Made by a program: the position numbers and the translations under genes. 17,389 nt of DNA from Acidobacteriota bacterium (GTDB lineage: Bacteria; Acidobacteriota; Terriglobia; Acidiferrales; UBA7541). The stretch spans positions 1-17,389 of the forward strand of contig PMOV01000017.1 in NCBI GenBank assembly GCA_003161195.1, written 5' to 3'. This document shows positions 8,758 to 14,839 of this stretch, one piece after another. Positions within the stretch are counted from its first letter, which is position 1; the number at the start of each line of letters is the position of its first letter. A model generated the notes under the pieces. The model searched no databases, was not told the origin of the DNA, and was given only the letters and a program-made list of their open reading frames with translations.

Positions 8758-9975
8758 GTGAAAATCAAGTGGTTCACAAGAGGCTTACAAACTCTGCTGG
8801 CTTGCCTGTTGCTTCCCGCGCTCAGCGCCCCGGCTCTTGAAAATGGCTTGGCCCGCACCCCGCCGATGGGATGGAACTCCTGGAACACCTTTGCAATAAA
8901 CATAAACGAGCAGCTCATCCGCACGACCGCCGATGCGATGGTCGATACCGGCATGAAATCTGCCGGCTACGAATACGTAATCGTAGATGCAGGCTGGAAA
9001 GCCAAGGAACGCGCTGCGGACGGAAAGCTTGTCGCAAATCCGCAAAAATTCCCTTCTGGAATAAAAGTCCTTGCCGACTACGTTCATTCGCGCGGACTCA
9101 AATTTGGACTCTACACCGACGCCGGGACGGAAGATTGCGACGGAGGTGGACCCGGCAGCAGTGGCCATGAAGAGATAGACGCTGCGACTTTCGCAGCTTG
9201 GGAAGTCGATTACGTTAAGGATGACTGGTGCAAATCCGAAGGCCTCGACGCTAAGACTTCCTACAGCAAAATGTCCGCAGCGCTTCGTGCCACGGGCCGA
9301 CCGATCGTACTTAGCATGTGCGAATGGGGCGACAATCGTCCATGGTCGTGGGCTGCGGGAGTCGCCAACTTGTGGCGCACGACGGGGGACAACAAGAATT
9401 GCTGGGATTGCGGACGCGAGAGTATGAATCAGCCCGGTGGGTATCCCCGCGGATGGACTCTAATCCTCGATCGCCAGCCTGCTCTTCAGCAATATGCTGG
9501 GGCGGGCCACTGGAATGATCCGGACATGCTCGAGGTGGGCCAACCTGGACTGTCGATTGCAGAATCGCAAGCGCATTTCAGCCTTTGGGCCATACTCGCG
9601 GCTCCCCTAATCGCCGGAAATGACTTGCGAAGCATGCCCAAAGAGATTGCTGCCATTCTGTTAAATAAAGAAGTCATCGCCGTAGACCAGGATGCTAAGG
9701 GAATTGAGGGCACGCTCGTCAAGAAAGAAGGCGTTCTTGAAGTATGGGCCCGGCCATTGGCGGATGGCAGTCAAGCGGTGGTTTTTTTCAACCGGAGCTT
9801 AACCTCGGCCCCGATTACCGTAGAGTGGCCTGATCTGCATTGGACAACCGGGAGGGCGGCCGCTGTGCGCGACCTCTTGAACCATCGAGATCTTGGCAGC
9901 GAACTCAGACGCCACACAGCGCTTGTGGTTTCCCACGGCGTGGTGATGCTGCGGCTTATCCCGACCGCAAATTAA
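8758..9975 (+). CDS. GH27 alpha-galactosidase, exported
   Basis: Retaining alpha-galactosidase of about 405 residues that would remove terminal alpha-linked galactose; family 27 also contains alpha-N-acetylgalactosaminidases and isomaltodextranases. The GTG start at 8758 gives MKIKWFTRGLQTLLACLLLP, a standard export signal. Family motifs in order are PPMGWNSWNTF, VIVDAGWK, FPSGIKVLADYVHSRGLKFG, YTDAGTEDC, YVKDDWC, WRTTGDN, and HWNDPDMLEVGQPGLS. By comparison with human alpha-galactosidase A, Asp156 (second D of KDDWC) is the nucleophile and Asp211 (RTTGD) the acid/base; both are present. A C-terminal beta-sandwich follows (VLEVWARPLADGSQAVVFFN). The gene is complete and of usual length, 9 bp after the GH3 stop. 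The product probably acts in the periplasm or outside the cell with the GH3 and GH92 enzymes. Confidence 0.96.
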   Translation: MKIKWFTRGLQTLLACLLLPALSAPALENGLARTPPMGWNSWNTFAININEQLIRTTADAMVDTGMKSAGYEYVIVDAGWKAKERAADGKLVANPQKFPSGIKVLADYVHSRGLKFGLYTDAGTEDCDGGGPGSSGHEEIDAATFAAWEVDYVKDDWCKSEGLDAKTSYSKMSAALRATGRPIVLSMCEWGDNRPWSWAAGVANLWRTTGDNKNCWDCGRESMNQPGGYPRGWTLILDRQPALQQYAGAGHWNDPDMLEVGQPGLSIAESQAHFSLWAILAAPLIAGNDLRSMPKEIAAILLNKEVIAVDQDAKGIEGTLVKKEGVLEVWARPLADGSQAVVFFNRSLTSAPITVEWPDLHWTTGRAAAVRDLLNHRDLGSELRRHTALVVSHGVVMLRLIPTAN

Positions 9976-10001
9976 CTATTCTTTGTTTAATTCGTACAAA
10001 C

Positions 10002-11933
10002 TCACCGGCACATCGTCACGCAGATTGCATGCCCCACATACCCCGCCGCGGTGGCAAACGCACGCCCGTCATAATCCATTATTGCCGTGGCGGGGTTTAC
10101 GCCCTCTGAAATAACTCCGCCATCCCAACTACTCGACAACAATATTTTTAGCGCCTGCGCCCGACCTAACTTCAACTTCAAATGGTCGGCCACGCTCCAG
10201 GAAGTTGTAAACGGCAGGCGATAACTTCCCGGTAGCCCAAAGGACTCGTCGGAGTACGAATACGCGTAGCTTTTCGAATGCAGCCAGTCATAGGTTCGCT
10301 GGAACAACGGATCGTCCTCGGAAATAAATTCGAGTGCCGGCAGTTTCATTAACGACCCAGGAGGCACGTCGGCAAAAATCGCACCATTTCCGTCCGTGGC
10401 GCTTACGAATATCGTCCCCGAGGCGCCCGGGGCTGCGGAAGAAACGCACTTTCCCAGAATTTCTTTGCGCAATGCTTCTGCGCTCCGTTTGGCGTTTTCT
10501 GCCGCTGTGACGTCGTTTAACCAGGCGGATAGTTCAGCAAAATCTAGCAGCGCTTTCCAAACCAGCACGTTATCGTAGGTGGAAAAGCCTTGCTTGCGAT
10601 ACTGATCCTGAGCGTCCTGCAGCGTGGAGTATAGCCCGGCCGCCGCATCAAAGTGCCGGTCTAGTTCTGCTTTTAATTTCTGCAACGCGGCTCTGTGCGC
10701 TCTCAGAAATTCATCATGGCCACCCATCCGTACGTAGTTTTCGAGGGCAATAATCGGCGCGACCGCTTCGTCAAGTTCAAACCCATCTTCTAAAACCACG
10801 CCGTCAATAAATCGGCTGTGGACTCCCGCATTTCGCAACTGCCGCGTTAAGGCGTAGTTCAGCGCCTCTCCAGCCAGCTCCGGATCAACGTCCAGCAGGC
10901 CGGGAAAACTCCACAACATCGCATCGCGGTCCCAATACGCAGCCGATACATAGTACCTCGGGCTTCGCGATGTGATTCCCACAAGCTCTTCGGTATCCAG
11001 CGTCCGGCCCCACGCGTACATCGCGGTGAACAGTAAATTGCGGTTCATTATCAGATCTAACTGCTCCTGCCCCGTGGTGCGCGTGCGCCTCTTGCACCAT
11101 TCCGCCCCTTGCCGCAGAAGCGCTTCCACCCCGATCCTATCCATCGTTTCTGTCAATGCGCTGGCGGACTGCGAGGCGCTGTATTCCTCCAGACCCGCTC
11201 CAATCACGAAGTGCGCTTCCAAGGTAGCGCCGGGAGCCAGCGAAACACTCCGTTGCGCATCGACCTCCGGAGCGGCACTCACCGGCGGCGCTACAACCCT
11301 CATGTCGGAATCCGGCGCGTCGATCGACCACGCAAATTGTGTATCGTGGGTGACGAAAGAAAACACCTGCGCGGACTTTTCCCAAGCCGCCGGCCCCACG
11401 CTGCGCTCTCCTTTCAGCACCACCGGTGTATACGTCACTCTCTGCAGCGCTCCCCATGACGCATGTAAGCCCAGTGCAACCGGAACGGCATTCTTGCCGT
11501 TATTCGTCAAAGTCAGATTTACAAATGCCGCGCGGAATCCCGGTGGCGCGCAGTACGTCACCGTCGCGCTCAGACCATCGAAGGCGATATCTGCACGTGG
11601 AATCCAATATTCGATCAGCCGCCAACTCGGATTCTTAATCGCCAATCGTTTTCCCGCTACCATGAAATACGGCTCGACTACTGCGCTCCCCTCCTTCCCG
11701 GAAACTTGCAGTAAGCCTCGATCTCTCATGGACAAAACATTGAAGTTCATCAACGCGCCGTCCTCTGCGCGGATAGTTGGCAGTGCAATCCACTCGTTAC
11801 CTGTGGGAATCACGTCGTCTGGTCCAACGGTAATGGCGAATGACCTGGGCGTTGCCGCAGCGTCGGCGCCAGCAGCTATGCCATTTCCGCCGCAAACCAG
11901 TGCTACGAGGAACAGCCACAACGGCACCGGCAT
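10002..11933 (-). CDS. Secreted six-hairpin glycosidase-like protein, family unassigned
   Basis: Exported protein of about 643 residues. The open frame extends to a GTG at 12107, but its first 58 residues are polar and unlike an export signal. The ATG at 11933 (MPVPLWLFLVALVCGG) fits well, and a TTG at 11957 (MPKLNLRRMPVPL) would add a basic n-region. The N-terminal part, about 30-270, looks like a beta-sandwich. The C-terminal half has the helical pattern of an (alpha/alpha)6 barrel, with YYVSAAYWDRDAMLWSFPG (Trp334 to Asp337), DGFELDEAVAPIIALENY (Glu386, Glu389), FSTYDNVLVWKAL and FTTSWSVADHLKLKLGRA. This layout is known from glucoamylase/trehalase/debranching-type clans (GH15, GH37, GH63, GH125 and relatives). 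A catalytic Glu in ELDE is plausible, but I cannot assign a GH family. It lies downstream of the GH92 gene on the same strand and converges with GH27 at 26 bp. Confidence 0.78.
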   Translation of the reverse strand: MPVPLWLFLVALVCGGNGIAAGADAAATPRSFAITVGPDDVIPTGNEWIALPTIRAEDGALMNFNVLSMRDRGLLQVSGKEGSAVVEPYFMVAGKRLAIKNPSWRLIEYWIPRADIAFDGLSATVTYCAPPGFRAAFVNLTLTNNGKNAVPVALGLHASWGALQRVTYTPVVLKGERSVGPAAWEKSAQVFSFVTHDTQFAWSIDAPDSDMRVVAPPVSAAPEVDAQRSVSLAPGATLEAHFVIGAGLEEYSASQSASALTETMDRIGVEALLRQGAEWCKRRTRTTGQEQLDLIMNRNLLFTAMYAWGRTLDTEELVGITSRSPRYYVSAAYWDRDAMLWSFPGLLDVDPELAGEALNYALTRQLRNAGVHSRFIDGVVLEDGFELDEAVAPIIALENYVRMGGHDEFLRAHRAALQKLKAELDRHFDAAAGLYSTLQDAQDQYRKQGFSTYDNVLVWKALLDFAELSAWLNDVTAAENAKRSAEALRKEILGKCVSSAAPGASGTIFVSATDGNGAIFADVPPGSLMKLPALEFISEDDPLFQRTYDWLHSKSYAYSYSDESFGLPGSYRLPFTTSWSVADHLKLKLGRAQALKILLSSSWDGGVISEGVNPATAIMDYDGRAFATAAGYVGHAICVTMCR

Positions 11934-12223
11934 TCGCCGCAAATTTAGTTTTGGCAAATGCCTGCCACTCGGTTTTTGTGTGGTTTGGGTTCGAGGGACC
12001 TTGAACACAACTATTTGTGGGGTCTCAGATTCTTCGGGGTTCCGCTGCCACCCGGGGTGTTGGGGCGATCGCTGGCAGAATCCCGGTCGCTGAAAATATA
12101 CCGACACTTATCTCAACCTGGCTCCATCTTAAGACTATTCAGGATTCGCGATCTGTAACGATCCCGACTTCTCTTCTAATGAAAATCGTCCCGATCAAAG
12201 CTGGGATTAGAGCTATGCGGTCC
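11934..12223 (-). promoter_or_regulatory. Gap between GH92 and six-hairpin genes
   Basis: About 290 bp, counted from the chosen ATG at 11933. The upstream extension of the six-hairpin frame (to 12107) is open but does not look coding. TATATT on the minus strand (12095-12100) resembles a -10 box without a matching -35. An inverted repeat TGGCA-N6-TGCCA lies at 11952-11967, close to the start codon. I see no strong terminator after GH92. Confidence 0.3.
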
Positions 12224-14485
12224 TCATTTCGCCGGTGGGGGAGGAAAGGACGGGGGAACACCTCGAATGCTGTTGCTCGCTCTTTCGCTGAGCGCAAAAT
12301 CAAGGTGTGATACGGCTCTCAACTGCTTTCGCTCTACCCAGAAGTTCGAGATCGGCTTCCCGTCGAGTGTCACCCCCTCGATATAAGCCTTTGCCGGCCC
12401 CCCTTCAGCGCGAATCTCCAGTGCTCCCCTGCCCATGTGTAACGTGGCCTTAGGAAACGCCGGCGTATTCAAAGTCCATCCTCCGACCCCGGGGATCTCC
12501 GGGTACAAACCCAGCGAACCCCATACCGCCCAGGCAGACGTGGCTCCTAAATCGTCGTTTCCCGGAATGCCTCCAGGGGAATCCAAAAATAAGTCGCTCA
12601 GCGATTTGCGTACGACTTCTTGCGTCCGCCAAGCGCTACCGGTCCAGTTGTAAATCCACGGATCGCCAAAGCTTGGCTCATTACTGATAAAAAAGTGCGC
12701 GGTATACCCACTCCCCGTCCACCTGCCGTATTCGCTGAAATAATCATCCAGCCGCACTATCGCTGCATCCGGCCCTCCTACCGCTTCAACAATACCCGCC
12801 AGATCATAGGGCACCATCCAGGTATACTGCGCCGCATTCCCTTCTACAAATCCGTCCGTCTTTGCCGGCGAAAAATCAGGCAGAAAGTTACCCCTCTCGT
12901 CCCGGGCTCGAATATATTTTGTCTCCGGATCAAAGATATGCCGCCAGTTTGCGGAACGCAGCAAGAAGCGCTGGGCTATATCAGCTTCTCCCAGGGCCTC
13001 GGCAAGTTTCGCGATTGCAAAGTCGGCATTGGCATTCTCCAGCGTCACCGCGGCTGCTCCGGCAGAGGAGGAGACACCCTCTTGCTGCGCCACATACCCT
13101 GATTTCAAATAACTTGCCAATCCAGGACGTTCCGCGTACAGCCGGGCATGGGACTCGGGATTATCCGCGCCCTTCACCATGGCCTTTAGCGCCGCCCGCG
13201 TATCGAAGTCCTGCGCCCCGAATGCATAGAAATTCGACAGTATCAGATCCGAAGGATCGCCGACCATTACGCCGCTCTCGTCATTCGCTACCGGCCAGAT
13301 CGGCAGTCCTCCGCCCTGCTCCGCGTCCGCCACCAGCGACTGCGCCATATCACTGGCGATGCCCGGAAATAGAATGGCGATCAGCTGCACCTGGCATCTG
13401 TAAATATCCCATCCCGAGAAATTGGCATACTGAACGCGCTTTCCGGCGCGATGCACCCTTCCGTCAAATCCAAGATATTCGCCATTTACATCGCTGAATA
13501 CTGACGGATGCAGCAGCGAGTGATACAGCGCCGTGTAAAATATTTTTTGCTGCGTGTCCGTTCCACCCTGCACTTCAATGTGGCCAAGCGCGTCATTCCA
13601 AGCCGCCCGCGCGGCGTTCTTCGTATCCGCAAAGTCCCAACCAGGGATTTCCCGCTCCATGTTCAGGGCCGCGTTCTCAACGCTAACGTACGAGATGCCC
13701 ACCTTCACCTCGACCGTCTCGACCTTGGATGAAAATGTTAAATACCCGCCGGCTCGCAACCCGCCCCACGAACCGCTGCCGGGTCGAACTTTCAACTCAT
13801 CAAAGGTCCCCAGAGATTCCGGCTGCTGGTTCACTCGTAACGAAAAATATAGCCGGTAATGATTCTCCGCTCCGCAGAATTCTCCGCTCTCCACCGACCC
13901 GGTAACGGTTTTTCCCTGCACGCGAATCTCGGTGCCGTCCACTCGCGTCAGATTGCGGCTCAAATCGACGATGATCGTCCGCAATTCGTTGTTCTCCGGA
14001 TAGTTTAAGTGCGCAATTCCCGAGCGCGCCGCGGCTGCCAGTTGTACCTCAATTCCGCTGGCAAGCTGCACCGCGTAGTATCCGGGCTGCGCGCTCTGCT
14101 CCTCCGGTTTGTAACTTGCCTGATACACCTCAGGCTGCTGTGGCGGCGGCACGTCGACGGAACCCAGTATCGGAAGAATCGGCACATCGCCAAACACGCT
14201 GCAGCCGGGACCGCTCAGATGAGTCAAACTGAACCCTCTCGTCGTGGTGCCCTCAAACTTGTAAAAATTGCCGTCGACTCGATCCGGACTCCAATACAAC
14301 ATCCCAAACGGCACAGTCGCCCCAGGCAGAGTATTGGCCACATCCTGTATCCAATTCGTGGAAGTTCCTATGAACGGATCGACATGCGAGGCCACGTCCG
14401 CCTGCGCCTGGCCATTCGTCGACGCCACAAACAAAAAGGTTATCGCGACCGCAATCCACAACCGTGCCTTCGTAATTGTCCGCAT
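12224..14485 (-). CDS. GH92 exo-alpha-mannosidase, exported
   Basis: Calcium-dependent inverting exo-alpha-mannosidase family, about 753 residues. The start at ATG 14485 is chosen over GTG 14557 and ATG 14548 because GAGAAG lies 6 nt upstream and MRTITKARLWIAVAITFLFV is a proper signal peptide (cleavage near QAQA, residue 28). Motifs are VDPFIGT (35-41), NTLPGATVPFGMLYWSPD, GFSLTHLSGPGC, FYTALYHSLLHPSVFSD, EGNAAQYTWMVPYDLAG (Glu548) and GNDDLGATSAWAVWG (Asp644, Asp645). In characterised GH92 enzymes the Glu of EGN and the Asp residues of GNDD supply the general acid and base; all are kept. N-terminal beta-sandwich plus (alpha/alpha)6 domain, complete and of normal length. Linkage preference (alpha-1,2, 1,3, 1,4 or 1,6) cannot be read here. 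Likely substrates are N-glycans or fungal mannans. It is the first gene of a minus-strand pair with the six-hairpin protein. Confidence 0.96.
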   Translation of the reverse strand: MRTITKARLWIAVAITFLFVASTNGQAQADVASHVDPFIGTSTNWIQDVANTLPGATVPFGMLYWSPDRVDGNFYKFEGTTTRGFSLTHLSGPGCSVFGDVPILPILGSVDVPPPQQPEVYQASYKPEEQSAQPGYYAVQLASGIEVQLAAAARSGIAHLNYPENNELRTIIVDLSRNLTRVDGTEIRVQGKTVTGSVESGEFCGAENHYRLYFSLRVNQQPESLGTFDELKVRPGSGSWGGLRAGGYLTFSSKVETVEVKVGISYVSVENAALNMEREIPGWDFADTKNAARAAWNDALGHIEVQGGTDTQQKIFYTALYHSLLHPSVFSDVNGEYLGFDGRVHRAGKRVQYANFSGWDIYRCQVQLIAILFPGIASDMAQSLVADAEQGGGLPIWPVANDESGVMVGDPSDLILSNFYAFGAQDFDTRAALKAMVKGADNPESHARLYAERPGLASYLKSGYVAQQEGVSSSAGAAAVTLENANADFAIAKLAEALGEADIAQRFLLRSANWRHIFDPETKYIRARDERGNFLPDFSPAKTDGFVEGNAAQYTWMVPYDLAGIVEAVGGPDAAIVRLDDYFSEYGRWTGSGYTAHFFISNEPSFGDPWIYNWTGSAWRTQEVVRKSLSDLFLDSPGGIPGNDDLGATSAWAVWGSLGLYPEIPGVGGWTLNTPAFPKATLHMGRGALEIRAEGGPAKAYIEGVTLDGKPISNFWVERKQLRAVSHLDFALSERASNSIRGVPPSFPPPPAK

Positions 14486-14672
14486 ACCACACTTCTCTTG
14501 CCGAGTTTGCACCATCGCCTTCCAGATCTGCCCGGATGAAATACCCATCTGCTCCACCGTAGCCTTTGAGTCGGCAACCCTCTATAAGGATTGGGCAGCT
14601 CTTTCCTAGCCAAAAGTTCTTCCCCAATTTTCCGCCCAGGGGCGATACTCGATTCTTCTTCACCCAGTCGTT

Positions 14673-14688
14673 CTAACCTTTGCTAACC
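14673..14688. repeat. CTAACC direct repeats, one helical turn apart
   Basis: CTAACC occurs at 14673-14678 and again at 14683-14688, a centre spacing of exactly 10 bp. The reverse complement GGTTAG recurs at 14819-14824, just before the Shine-Dalgarno. Phased short repeats of this kind are often transcription-factor half-sites, but no factor is identified. Confidence 0.35.
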
Positions 14689-14697
14689 GCGATTTTC

Positions 14698-14714
14698 TTG
14701 GCACAGCCCTCGCT
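14698..14714 (+). promoter_or_regulatory. Candidate sigma-54 (-24/-12) promoter
   Basis: TTGGCACAGCCCTCGCT matches the sigma-54 consensus YTGGCACGNNNNTTGCW at 11 of its 13 specified positions, with the obligatory GG and GC exactly 10 bp apart (14700-14701 and 14712-14713). It points toward the secreted propeller/FN3 gene and would start transcription near 14725, leaving a leader of about 115 nt. No activator gene is in the window. Confidence 0.5.
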
Positions 14715-14839
14715 CGCCTCCGTCCCGTACGTTCTTTGCTCAGAAACCCTGCCGAAATTGTTACAGAAAGGTCCGTTGCGCGGGTCTAGCATCCGGTCCG
14801 TTTGGCCTAATACGTTTCGGTTAGTTATAGGGAGGTACT

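Larger units (their letters stand above)
14486..14839. promoter_or_regulatory. Divergent control region between GH92 and propeller/FN3 genes
   Basis: A 354-bp region between divergent starts. It holds a sigma-54-like element (14698-14714), CTAACC direct repeats (14673-14688) and three CCGTT-like repeats (14771-14820). The Shine-Dalgarno AGGGAGG (14829-14835) lies 4 nt before the GTG at 14840. For GH92, TTATAG on the minus strand near 14582-14587 could be a -10 box, and a weaker sigma-54-like match lies at 14597-14613. No gene is visible within it. Confidence 0.45.

Noticed and set aside
9976..10001. 26-bp convergent gap, considered as a bidirectional terminator
   Set aside because: Only a weak AATTAA/TTTAATT symmetry is present, with no GC-rich stem.
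10972..12093. 373-codon open frame on the plus strand
   Set aside because: It lies antisense to the six-hairpin gene. Its composition is Ser/Thr/Ala/Pro-rich with no domain, whereas the minus frame has an export signal and recognisable motifs.
11934..12107. Upstream extension of the six-hairpin frame to the GTG at 12107
   Set aside because: 58 residues rich in Pro, Gln and Arg precede a standard signal peptide; no Shine-Dalgarno is seen at the GTG.
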